A DNA stretch of 64,000 nt. Origin: VRUE01 sp963819755 (GTDB lineage: Bacteria > Actinomycetota > Thermoleophilia > Solirubrobacterales > 70-9). How positions within the stretch are numbered: position 1 is the first letter of the stretch; each line of letters begins with the position of its first letter. The stretch lies in NCBI GenBank assembly GCA_963819755.1, contig CAWFXB010000001.1, positions 248,001 to 312,000 of the forward strand, in the 5' to 3' direction. Both the position numbers and the translations under genes were made by a program. The notes under the pieces were generated by a model. That model saw only the letters and a program-made list of their open reading frames with translations. It had not been told where the DNA came from and searched no databases. Positions 6,029 to 16,192 of this stretch are shown here, piece after piece.

Positions 6029-8944
6029 ATGAGCGGGGGAGCGGGAATGAGAACTACTGTCTTTGCGGCGCTTCTGGCTCTGGGAATGGTTTTCTCGGCA
6101 TCGGCGGCGCAGGCCAAGATCATTGCTCCCCAGCATCATCCGCCCACTGCCGAAGACGGCTGGCAGGCGGGCACTTGCTACGAAGATACCCCGACCTGCA
6201 GCGTCGACACGACTTCGCAGTTCTTCGAACAGTCCGCTGGTCACCCACAGGTCGGCTTTACGCAGTTCATCATCGAAGACGAACCCGGCCCTATCGTCGG
6301 TGAAATTCCTGTCGGCAACCTGAAAACGGTCCGCGTCGACCTTCCCGCCGGTTTGAGCGTCAATCCGCAGGCGACGCCGGAGCAGTGCAACCTCGAAGCG
6401 GTGGGGCACCCCGAATCGTGCCCGGCGGACACCAAAGTCGGGACCAGCGCCGTGACGGCGACCAATCCGCTGACCAGCGTCTCCGTCCCGCTGCCTCCGG
6501 TCAGCGTCTACAACCTCGTGCCGCGCCAAGGCGAACCGGCCCGCTTCGGCCTCACCATCGTCGGCAACGACATCTTCCTCGACGCGGGAGTGGCCTGGGA
6601 CGGCGACTACCACGAGTTCTTCACGATCCACGTCGCCAAACTCGAACTCGGCGGTATCCCGGGCCTGGAAGTTGCCCGGATTCAGCAAAACCGGCTCGTC
6701 TTCGACGGTCGCTCGGGCAACGGCACCTTCATCACCACTCCGACGACCTGTTACGACCACGAAAGCCAGCCGTTCGCGCACATCTACTCGACCTTCCTGC
6801 GGGCCGATTCCTACGAGGAAGAAGACCCGATCTTTCCCGCCGGGTCGCCGTTCATCGAGTCCGAACTGCCACAGAACACGAACCCGAAAGAATGCGGCAC
6901 CGTCCCCTACAACCCCTCGCTCTCGGTCGATCCGGGGGCCGTACCGACGGATTCGCCCGATGGGGCGGCGGTCAAAGTGGACGTTCCGTTCGAAGTCCCG
7001 AGCGGGTCGGAAATCCTCCAGGAACGGACCAAGCAGGCCAGCTCGCAGACGAAGCAGGCCAAGGTGACGCTGCCGCTCGGCATGGGCATCAATCCCTCGG
7101 CGGCGACCGGGGGGCTGCAGACGTGCACCGACGCACAGTTCGGCCGGGGGTCGACGAGACCGGTCGCCTGTCCGGCGGCGTCGAAGGTGGGCGTTGCCTC
7201 GATCGACACGCCGCCGCTTCCGGACGGCTCGTTGAGTGGCACCGTCTACGTCGGCAAGCAGGAAAGCCGCGACCCGACCTCGGGTAACGAGTACCGGATC
7301 TTCGTCGACGTCGAGTCGGCTCGGTACGCGATCTCGGCGCGGCTGATCGGCAACGTCAGCGCCGATCCCACCACCGGGCAGCTGACGACCACCTTCGACG
7401 ACAAGGAACTGGGTGGCCTGCCGCAGGTCCCCTTCAGCTCCTTCAAGCTCGACTTCGACGACGGGCCGCACGCGGTGCTAACCAGCCCCGGCTCGTGTGG
7501 GCCGAACAAGACCACCGCTGTGATGACGCCCTGGTCGGGGAACGCCGCGGCAACTCCCTCCGGCGAGTTCTCGCTCAGCACGGCCCCCGGCGGCGGCAAA
7601 TGCGCCAAAACCCTCGCCGAACGCCCCTTCGCTCCGAGCTTTGCCGCGGACACGAACAAGCCGGCCGCGGGCGAATTCAGCCCACTGCACATGAACATCG
7701 CCCGCGCCGATGGCAACCAGGAGCTGAAAGGCGTCGACGTGACGCTGCCGCCGGGGTTGGTAGCGAAACTGGCAGGGGTCAAGTACTGCCCGGCCAACGT
7801 CTTGGCCGCCGCCGCCGCCAACAGCGGCGCAGCCGAGGCCGCCGACTCGAGCTGTCCCAACTCGAGCATGATCGGCCACGCCGACATCGTCGCCGGCAGC
7901 GGCCCCTCTCCGCTTCACGTCAGCGGCAAGGTCTTCCTCTCGGGGCGCTACAAAGGCGCGCCCCTCTCTCTGGCAGTGATCACCCCCGCCACGGCTGGGC
8001 CGTTCGATCTCGGCACGGTCGTGGTGCGGGTGGCGCTCTCGCTCGAACCGCGCACCGCGCAGGTGCACGCCGTCTCCGATCCGATCCCGCACGTCTACGG
8101 CGGCTCCCTGCTCGACGTCCGCTCGGTCTCGATCAAGCTCGACCGCGACAACTTCACGCTCAACCCGACGAACTGCTCCAAATTGAGCTTCGGCGGGGCG
8201 CTGCTCGGCGGCGGCGCCAACCCGGTCGATCCCGCCGCCTTCACCCGGTCGCCCGTCTCGGCGCCCTTCGAAGCCAGCGGTTGCGACCAGCTCGGCTTCC
8301 GGCCAAAGCTCTCGCTGCGCCTGACCGGCGGGATGCGGCGCGCCAAGAACCCCAGGCTGCGCGCCGTTCTGACCGCGCGGCCGGGAGACGCGAACATCGC
8401 TCGCGCCCAGACGATCTTGCCCCGCTCGCTGATCCTCGACCAGGGCAACCTGGCGAACGTCTGCACGCGCGTCCAGTTCGCCGCCAACGACTGCCCGAAG
8501 AACTCGATCTACGGCAACGCCGTCGCGACCTCGCCGCTGCTCGACGACCCGCTGCAGGGGCCGGTCTACCTGCGCTCTTCCAACAACGTCCTGCCCGACC
8601 TGGTCGCGGATCTGCGCGGTCAGGTCGAAGTCGAGCTCGACAGTCGCACCGACAGCAGCCACGGTCGCATTCGCAACACCTTCGACGTCGTTCCCGACGT
8701 GCCGGTGACCAAGTTCGTGCTCAACCTGCGGGGTGGCAAACGGGGCCTGCTGGTCAATTCGCAGAATCAGTGTCCGTCCAAGAAACGGCACGGGGGCAAA
8801 GGCGCGCAGGCGAGCAAGGCGCACAAACGCAAGCTGGCGCGCGGCAAGCGAGTGTTCGTGCGGTTCAAAGGCCAGAACGGCAAGAAGCGAAACATGCGGC
8901 CGCGCCTGCTGCTCTCCTGCGGCAAGAAACACAGCCATAGTTGA
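6029..8944 (+). CDS. Large secreted protein with repeated beta domains, unknown function
   Basis: The product is about 971 residues from the ATG at 6029, which has AAGGGG upstream; ATGs at 6002 and 6047 are alternatives, and the last would start exactly at the signal peptide MRTTVFAALLALGMVFSASA. Several related segments recur: a 'VDLPAGLSVNPQAT / VTLPLGMGINPSAA / VTLPPGLVAKLAG' strand, then paired Cys, then 'CPA(D/A)(T/S)KVG' or 'CPNSSMIG'. This suggests four to five similar disulfide-stabilised beta domains. The C-terminus is strongly basic (Lys/Arg/His-rich), which could bind the wall or acidic polymers. I recall large unnamed proteins like this in Thermoleophilia. Its TGA stop overlaps a 50-bp palindrome. 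Confidence 0.8.
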   Translation: MSGGAGMRTTVFAALLALGMVFSASAAQAKIIAPQHHPPTAEDGWQAGTCYEDTPTCSVDTTSQFFEQSAGHPQVGFTQFIIEDEPGPIVGEIPVGNLKTVRVDLPAGLSVNPQATPEQCNLEAVGHPESCPADTKVGTSAVTATNPLTSVSVPLPPVSVYNLVPRQGEPARFGLTIVGNDIFLDAGVAWDGDYHEFFTIHVAKLELGGIPGLEVARIQQNRLVFDGRSGNGTFITTPTTCYDHESQPFAHIYSTFLRADSYEEEDPIFPAGSPFIESELPQNTNPKECGTVPYNPSLSVDPGAVPTDSPDGAAVKVDVPFEVPSGSEILQERTKQASSQTKQAKVTLPLGMGINPSAATGGLQTCTDAQFGRGSTRPVACPAASKVGVASIDTPPLPDGSLSGTVYVGKQESRDPTSGNEYRIFVDVESARYAISARLIGNVSADPTTGQLTTTFDDKELGGLPQVPFSSFKLDFDDGPHAVLTSPGSCGPNKTTAVMTPWSGNAAATPSGEFSLSTAPGGGKCAKTLAERPFAPSFAADTNKPAAGEFSPLHMNIARADGNQELKGVDVTLPPGLVAKLAGVKYCPANVLAAAAANSGAAEAADSSCPNSSMIGHADIVAGSGPSPLHVSGKVFLSGRYKGAPLSLAVITPATAGPFDLGTVVVRVALSLEPRTAQVHAVSDPIPHVYGGSLLDVRSVSIKLDRDNFTLNPTNCSKLSFGGALLGGGANPVDPAAFTRSPVSAPFEASGCDQLGFRPKLSLRLTGGMRRAKNPRLRAVLTARPGDANIARAQTILPRSLILDQGNLANVCTRVQFAANDCPKNSIYGNAVATSPLLDDPLQGPVYLRSSNNVLPDLVADLRGQVEVELDSRTDSSHGRIRNTFDVVPDVPVTKFVLNLRGGKRGLLVNSQNQCPSKKRHGGKGAQASKAHKRKLARGKRVFVRFKGQNGKKRNMRPRLLLSCGKKHSHS

Positions 8945-8992
8945 CGTGCCGGTGGAGAGAGGTCCATATGGACCTCTCTCCACCGGCACGTC
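8943..8992. repeat. 50-bp perfect palindrome, copy 1
   Basis: Arms of 25 bp (beginning GACGTGCCGGTGGAGAGAGG) meet at CATATG with no mismatch. An identical 50-bp copy is at 52187-52236 inside pabC. Here it begins with the GA of the upstream gene's TGA stop and ends 24 bp before the next gene's GTG. It reads as DVPVERGPYGPLSTGTS in one frame on either strand. Confidence 0.9.
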
Positions 8993-9016
8993 AGGCGGGG
9001 ATAGCCTCCCGCGTCG

Positions 9017-10039
9017 GTGCGCCCGACGCTTTCGGTCCTAATCGTCGCCTGGAACAGCCGCGAGGAGCTGGCGCGGACGCTGCCTGCGCTGTTGCCTGAG
9101 CTGGAGGACGGGGACGAGCTGATCGTCGTCGACAACGACTCCAGCGACGGCACCGCCGACGCGGTGGCCTTCCTGGCGCCCGCCGCAACGATCGTCCAAA
9201 CCGGCCGCAACGCCGGCTTTGCCGCCGGCTGCAACGAGGGGGCGGCGCAGGCGCGCGGCGACCTTCTCGTCGTGCTCAACCCCGACGCGGCACCGCGGCC
9301 CGGCTTCGGCGAGTCGATCCGGCGGCCCTGGCTCGAGAGGCGCGGTTGGGTCGCCTGGCAGGCGCTTGTCGCCGAGGGCAACGGGATGACGATCAACTCC
9401 GCCGGCAACCCAGTCCACTTCACCGGCATCGTCTGGGCCGGAGGGCACGGCAACCCGATTGCGACCGCGCCACCGGCTGGAGAAGTCACGGCCCTCTCCG
9501 GCGCCTGTCTGGCAATTCCCCGCACCAGATGGGAGGAGGCGGGAGGCTTCCCGGAGCGCTTCTTCCTCTACCACGAGGACGTCGACCTCTCGCTGCGGCT
9601 GCGGTTGGCGGGAGGAGCGCTCGGGATCGAACCGGCGGCGGTCGTCGACCATGACTACGAGTTCGGCGCCCGCGAGCACAAGTGGCGCTGGCTCGAGCGC
9701 AACCGCTGGGCTTTCCTAATCCGCGTCTATCCAACGAGCCTGCTGCTGCTACTGGCGCCGGCACTGATCGCAACCGAGCTGGCCCTCATCCCTGCCTCGA
9801 TCGCCGCAGGGTGGGGCAAGCAAAAACTCGCCGCGATCGGCGAAGTAATCCGCCGGCTTCCCCGCTTGCTGCGAGAGCGGCGCCAGGTACAGGCCACGCG
9901 CACAGTCAGCGCCGCAAAGTTCGCCAGCTTCCTCACCCCAGACCTCGACTCGCCCTTCATCCCAGCTATCGCCCGCTCGCTCCCAGCTCGCCTTCTACTC
10001 CGCAGTTACTGGCGCACGGTCCTTCTTCTGCTGCGATAG
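9017..10039 (+). CDS. Family 2 glycosyltransferase
   Basis: The 340-residue product starts at a GTG at 9017. Residues about 4-230 form a GT-A fold: SVLIVAWNSREEL, VVDNDSSDGT (nucleotide-sugar binding), the 'NPD' form of the DXD motif in LVVLNPDAAPRP, and the acceptor-side ED in FFLYHEDVDLSLRLRLAGG. This combination is typical of rhamnosyltransferase-like GT2 enzymes. A hydrophobic segment near the C-terminus (SLLLLLAPALIATELAL) suggests membrane attachment. The likely role is transfer of a sugar to a surface glycan. Its TAG stop is the first three bases of a palindromic element. Confidence 0.88.
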   Translation: MRPTLSVLIVAWNSREELARTLPALLPELEDGDELIVVDNDSSDGTADAVAFLAPAATIVQTGRNAGFAAGCNEGAAQARGDLLVVLNPDAAPRPGFGESIRRPWLERRGWVAWQALVAEGNGMTINSAGNPVHFTGIVWAGGHGNPIATAPPAGEVTALSGACLAIPRTRWEEAGGFPERFFLYHEDVDLSLRLRLAGGALGIEPAAVVDHDYEFGAREHKWRWLERNRWAFLIRVYPTSLLLLLAPALIATELALIPASIAAGWGKQKLAAIGEVIRRLPRLLRERRQVQATRTVSAAKFASFLTPDLDSPFIPAIARSLPARLLLRSYWRTVLLLLR

Positions 10040-10155
10040 GACCCATCTCGGTAGGGCTGAAACGTCTTGTACTTTTTCGCTGTCGGCCACGGACGCCAGC
10101 CCACCGGCGATCCACCGAAAAAGTTAAGTGAAAGCCCTGCCGAGATGGGTCCTAA
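10037..10155. repeat. 119-bp two-tier palindromic element between convergent genes
   Basis: Outer arms of about 22 bp (TAGGACCCATCTCGGTAGGG at 10037-10056 and its complement ending at 10154) have one G-T pair. Inner arms ACTTTTTCG (10071-10079) and CGAAAAAGT (10116-10124) pair again. The ends supply the TAG stops of both flanking genes. Its core shares 11 of 12 bases (10086-10097, reverse strand) and the GCGAAAAA motif with the element at 53006-53130. Confidence 0.8.
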
Positions 10156-10862
10156 TCGGCGGGCGTACCGGTAGGACGAATCAAGATCTCGTTGATATCG
10201 ACGTTGGCCGGCTGCTCAAGGGCGTAGATCACAGCCCGGGCGACGTCGTCGTCCTGCAGCGCCCACTTGCCGGGCCGGTTGTCGAAGAACGGCGTGTCGA
10301 CCATGCCCGGCTCGATCAGGGTCACCTTGATGCCGTGGTTCTCGTGCATCTGGCGCAGCTCGCCCAGCAGCGACTCGCCGATCGCCGTCGCCGCCCACTT
10401 GGTCGCCGAGTAGAGCGAGCCGGGCAGCGCCTGCCGCCCCGCGACGGAGCTCATGACGAGGAAGTGGCCGTCGCCGCGCTCGAGCAGGTGGGGGAGGGTG
10501 GCCCGGATCGTCAGCGCGAGGCCGTAGACGTTGGTGAGGATCATCGAGCGCCATTGCTCCGGCGACTCCTCGAGGAAGCCCCGGGTGGCGCCGAAGCCGG
10601 CGTTGGCGAAGACGACGTCGATGCGGCCGAAGGCAGAGAGGGCAGCGGTCGCCATCGCCTCGACCTGCTCCCACTCGGTGACGTCGCAGCGCACCGCGAT
10701 CGCCCGCTCGTCCCCGCCGAGCTCCCCGACCAGCTCCTGCAACGGCTCCAGCCGCCGCGCCGCCAGCACCAGCCGGTGCGTTGCGGCTGCGGCTCGGGCC
10801 GTCGCCGCGCCGATGCCGCTGCTGGCGCCGGTGATCAGCAGAACGGGATCGTTGTGGCTCAC
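10152..10862 (-). CDS. Short-chain dehydrogenase/reductase
   Basis: A 236-residue classical SDR. The cofactor motif TGASSGIG is at about residues 11-18, with an Arg pair (LAARRLEPL) after the second strand that favours NADP. NAG is in FANAGFG, and the catalytic Ser-Tyr-Lys appear as MSSVAG...YSATKWA (about residues 140-160). The substrate cannot be read from the sequence. The last residues (RPTGTPAD) and the stop abut or come from the palindromic element at 10037-10155. It diverges from ccmE, with a strong hairpin between. Confidence 0.88.
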   Translation of the reverse strand: MSHNDPVLLITGASSGIGAATARAAAATHRLVLAARRLEPLQELVGELGGDERAIAVRCDVTEWEQVEAMATAALSAFGRIDVVFANAGFGATRGFLEESPEQWRSMILTNVYGLALTIRATLPHLLERGDGHFLVMSSVAGRQALPGSLYSATKWAATAIGESLLGELRQMHENHGIKVTLIEPGMVDTPFFDNRPGKWALQDDDVARAVIYALEQPANVDINEILIRPTGTPAD

Positions 10863-10880
10863 GCGGCCGATTCTCGCAGG

Positions 10881-10921
10881 CCGGGCGCGTTTGTCCTCCT
10901 ATAGGTGACAAACGCGCCCGG
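10881..10921. repeat. 41-bp hairpin between divergent genes
   Basis: CCGGGCGCGTTTGTC (10881-10895) pairs perfectly with GACAAACGCGCCCGG (10907-10921) around an 11-base loop. Both flanking genes point away from it, so a terminator role is not expected. It may be an operator or another palindromic repeat element. Confidence 0.7.
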
Positions 10922-10957
10922 ATCGGCCGGGTGGCAGTCTTGCGATAATCCCGGGCC

Positions 10958-11358
10958 GTGGATCCCAGCCGCAAGCGAAAGATCCGACTCGTGGTGGCGC
11001 TCAGCGTCGCCGTGCTGCTTGCCGTGGCGCTCGTCTACACCTCGTTCAGCGCATCTTCGGAGGCGAAAGAACCCTCGCAGCTGATCGGCGTCTCCTCGGG
11101 CGGGAGCTACGAGGTGACCGGCCGGGTGGTGAAGCGTTCGGTCCGCCACCACGGCGAGGGGATCAGCTTCCGCGTCGCCGATCGCGAAAACGCCGCTCAG
11201 AGCATCCCGGTCACCTACACCGGCACCATTCCCGACCCCTTCCGCGGCGGTCGTGAGATCGTCTTGGCGGGCACGATGAAAAGCGGCGTCTTCGTCGGCG
11301 AACGCGACACCCTGGTCACCAAGTGCCCGTCGAAGTTCACCACGAGTAGCTCCGGCGA

Positions 11359-11362
<4 letters not shown>
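10958..11362 (+). CDS. ccmE: CcmE-type haem chaperone, cysteine variant
   Basis: The 134-residue protein starts at a GTG, has an N-terminal membrane helix (LVVALSVAVLLAVALVYTSF) and an extracytoplasmic OB-fold (YEVTGRVVKRSVRHHGEGIS through VTYTGTIPDPFRGGREIVLAGTM). CcmE carries haem for cytochrome c maturation. Classical CcmE binds haem through His in HDENY. Here the position reads VTKCPSKF, matching the CxxxY variant described in some bacteria and archaea, but with Phe instead of Tyr. It overlaps ccmF by four bases (ATGA), so the two are co-translated. No ccmABC genes are in the window. Confidence 0.9.
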
Positions 11363-13734
<2,372 letters not shown>

Positions 13735-13746
13735 TCTGGGAACGAT

Positions 13747-14730
13747 ATGAGCACTCGACGCCATCTGCGCAACTCGGGCCTGGCCTCGCTCATGGTGCTT
13801 CTGGCGGTGCTCGTCATCGGTTCCTCCGCGCAGGCAGCAGCCAGCTGGACGGCATCCCCTGGGACTGCGGCGGCGCGTCAGGCGCTGCGCTTCTGGACGC
13901 CGGCCCGCATGCGTCAGGCGCGACCGCTGGACGTGCCAAGGCCCGAAAGCGGTGGCCTGGCAAGAGAGTCCGCCGCCGAATCCGGCGAAGGAGCCGTGCG
14001 GGGCCTGGAATCGGACGCCCGGGCACGCTCCGAGTTCGCCGCGGTCGCCGACCCCACCGCTCCCGGGTTCAGGCAGAACGGCGTGATCTTCATCGCCCTG
14101 CCGGGAGGCTTTGGCCTCGCCCGCTGCTCCGGGACCTCCGTCAACGCTCCCAACCGCAGCGTGGTCTTCACCGCCGGTCACTGCGTCAACGAGGGCGGCT
14201 CGGGTCACTGGTTCAACCAAGACTGGGTCTTCGTTCCCGGCTACCACGATGGAGTGCGGCCATACGGCGTCTTCGTCGCCAAGTGGCTCGGCGCCACCTC
14301 GCCCTGGATCGACGGCGGCAGCGAGAACGCCGACGTCGGCGCCGCTGTGGTCTCGCGCAACGAACGTGGCCAGCGCCTGGGGGCCGCCGTCGGCGGAGAC
14401 GACATCGCCTGGAACCTGCCGCCGAGCCAGGTCTTCGACGTTCACGGCTACCCGGTTGAAAAGCCCTTCGACGGGGCAACTCAGAGGCTCTGCTCCGGCA
14501 CCCCGTTCCTCGGCCACGACCTCGCGTCGTTCCTCTGGCCGGGTCCCCTCAACCTGGCGCTGACCTGCGATGTGACGGGTGGCGCCTCGGGTGGCGGCTG
14601 GACGATCCACGGCGATGTGCTGAACGGGGTCACCAACTATGGCTATGGCGACGATCCGACCACCGATTTCGGCGCCTACTTCGGCGCGGCGGTGCACGCG
14701 CTCTACGCGCGCGCCGCGAGGGTGCGATGA
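13747..14730 (+). CDS. Secreted trypsin-like serine protease (S1 family)
   Basis: The 327-residue protein has a signal peptide (LASLMVLLAVLVIGSSAQAAA) and a pro-region of about 80 residues, then a chymotrypsin fold. The catalytic triad is visible: His in FTAGHCV (about residue 145), Asp in ENADVGAAVV (about 196) and Ser in TGGASGGGW (about 282). Cys flank the His (ARCSGTSVN ... AGHC), as in glutamyl-endopeptidase-like bacterial proteases. It is exported and probably matures by removal of the pro-region. It overlaps the next gene by four bases (ATGA), so the pair may work together. Confidence 0.88.
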   Translation: MSTRRHLRNSGLASLMVLLAVLVIGSSAQAAASWTASPGTAAARQALRFWTPARMRQARPLDVPRPESGGLARESAAESGEGAVRGLESDARARSEFAAVADPTAPGFRQNGVIFIALPGGFGLARCSGTSVNAPNRSVVFTAGHCVNEGGSGHWFNQDWVFVPGYHDGVRPYGVFVAKWLGATSPWIDGGSENADVGAAVVSRNERGQRLGAAVGGDDIAWNLPPSQVFDVHGYPVEKPFDGATQRLCSGTPFLGHDLASFLWPGPLNLALTCDVTGGASGGGWTIHGDVLNGVTNYGYGDDPTTDFGAYFGAAVHALYARAARVR

Positions 14731-15812
14731 AGGCTCGCCTCGCATGCGCCTGCCTCGCGCTGGTCGTGGCGCTCCTCTGCGCTCAGCCCGCGGCGGCGGA
14801 GCCCTCGCCGTCCGCGCCCGCGCTCCTGGCCGGTGCCTCCCAGCTGAATGACGAGCTGGCGCTCTTGGGCCAGGGTTCGAGCTCTCTCGGCCTGCCGCCC
14901 GACCGCGCCATCTCCGAACTCAGATTCGAGAACAGCGATGGCTATGCGATAACGGTCGTCGCACACGGCCAGACCGTCGCCCTCGTCGTCACTCATGCCC
15001 ATGGCCGGCGAAAAGGCCGTGGTGGCCCTGCCTCAACCACGACCTATCTCGCCCATGGCAGGGTCACGCAGACGTCGATCGCAGCTTCCTTCGGCGATCG
15101 CGGCCGAATCGACGTTCGCTTCCGACCTTCGGGCCGGAAGCTCCACGCCACTCGCAAGGCCGGCTGCAAGAGGCCAAACGGCGGCGTCCTGGCCCGTTTC
15201 GGCGTCTTTGCCGGCGAGCTTCGCTTCCAGGGGGAGGGCGGATTCACCTCCGCCGAGGTCCACCGCGTGCCCGGGCGGTCGATCGACTTCAATGCGCTGG
15301 TCGCCTGCCTCTTCGGCGCAACGCCTCAGGGCCGGCAGGCGGGGCTCCCGGTGCCGAAACTCCCGTGGGGGCTCCATCTACCGGGAGTCGACTCCGGCAT
15401 CCACCGAACGATCCCCGAGACGCCGAGCGTAAGGACGCACCCCAGCGTCGGTCCCAAGCCCACGACCCTGTTCGCCGATCACAAAACTCCACTCGCGCGA
15501 ACGGTCTTCGCCGCACAGGTACGTGGTCGCGGCCAGGTTCACCTCCTTGCCCTCGAGTCGGCAAGCGAAGGGGCGGTCGGTGTCATCCGCTCCGTCAAGG
15601 TGCAGGCGGACCCGTCTGTCTTCAGCGTCGACGACACCCTGTCCAGCGCGAGCGTCAACCCACCCGCGCCGTTCAGCGGCACGGGCGCCTACCAGCAGGG
15701 CCCTGGCAACACGAAGGGCTGGACCGGCTCGCTCGCGGTCTCCTTCCTCGGCGCGCCCCGCGTGCCGCTGACCGGCCCGCCGTTCGTTGCCTATTTGGCA
15801 CGCGGCTGGTAG
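14727..15812 (+). CDS. Secreted protein of unknown function
   Basis: The 361-residue protein has a signal peptide (ARLACACLALVVALLCAQPAAA). The mature part shows a beta-rich N-terminal domain with strands such as AITVVAHGQTVALVVTHAHG and ASFGDRGRIDVRFRPSG, a Cys pair spanning residues about 145-195, and a C-terminal domain with repeated strands (VHLLALESASEGAVGVIRSV). No catalytic motif is recognised. It starts inside the stop of the protease gene, which argues for co-translation and perhaps a partner or substrate relation. Confidence 0.7.
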   Translation: MKARLACACLALVVALLCAQPAAAEPSPSAPALLAGASQLNDELALLGQGSSSLGLPPDRAISELRFENSDGYAITVVAHGQTVALVVTHAHGRRKGRGGPASTTTYLAHGRVTQTSIAASFGDRGRIDVRFRPSGRKLHATRKAGCKRPNGGVLARFGVFAGELRFQGEGGFTSAEVHRVPGRSIDFNALVACLFGATPQGRQAGLPVPKLPWGLHLPGVDSGIHRTIPETPSVRTHPSVGPKPTTLFADHKTPLARTVFAAQVRGRGQVHLLALESASEGAVGVIRSVKVQADPSVFSVDDTLSSASVNPPAPFSGTGAYQQGPGNTKGWTGSLAVSFLGAPRVPLTGPPFVAYLARGW

Positions 15813-15831
15813 CCGGCGCACCCGAAGGCAG

Positions 15832-16056
15832 CTAGATCTTCAGCAGCACCACGGTGTTGACGACGAAGAGAACCGCGAAGAAGACCGTGGCGCGATCCAA
15901 GTTGCGCTCGACCATCGAGCCACCGCCGAAGGAGCCGCCCCCGCCGCCGATCCCGAAAGCTCCGGAGAGCCCCGCGTCTTTGCCGGAGTGCAACAGGATC
16001 AGGAAGATCACGATGCCGGCGATGATCACCTGGAGGACGGCCAAGAACGTGTACAC
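15832..16056 (-). CDS. secG: Protein translocase subunit SecG
   Basis: The 74-residue protein has two membrane helices (LAVLQVIIAGIVIFLILLHS and ATVFFAVLFVVNTVVLLKI) joined by a Gly-rich loop (GAFGIGGGGGSFGGGS) and the conserved MVERNLDR before the second helix. This is the standard SecG layout, the small accessory subunit of the SecYEG channel. It converges on the secreted-protein gene with a 19-bp gap. Its promoter lies in 16057-16120, back to back with that of alkB. Confidence 0.92.
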   Translation of the reverse strand: MYTFLAVLQVIIAGIVIFLILLHSGKDAGLSGAFGIGGGGGSFGGGSMVERNLDRATVFFAVLFVVNTVVLLKI

Positions 16057-16120
16057 GCGCCGAATGGTAGCGGCCGGCGGCGCACGGCGGGTCTCAGACA
16101 GATTCAGAAATTATGTTGCT

Positions 16121-16153
16121 TTGGTTGACAGATTGAGCTAGTCTGTCAACCAA
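16121..16153. promoter_or_regulatory. Palindromic operator upstream of alkB
   Basis: TTGGTTGACAGA (16121-16132) and TCTGTCAACCAA (16142-16153) form perfect 12-bp arms around a 9-bp spacer, 40 bp before alkB. It embeds a TTGACA -35-like hexamer. It is the obvious binding site for the TetR regulator encoded at the end of the operon. Confidence 0.75.
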
Positions 16154-16192
16154 GCAGACGATTTCTGGCGATCTGACAAGGAGGAGGCGCCA

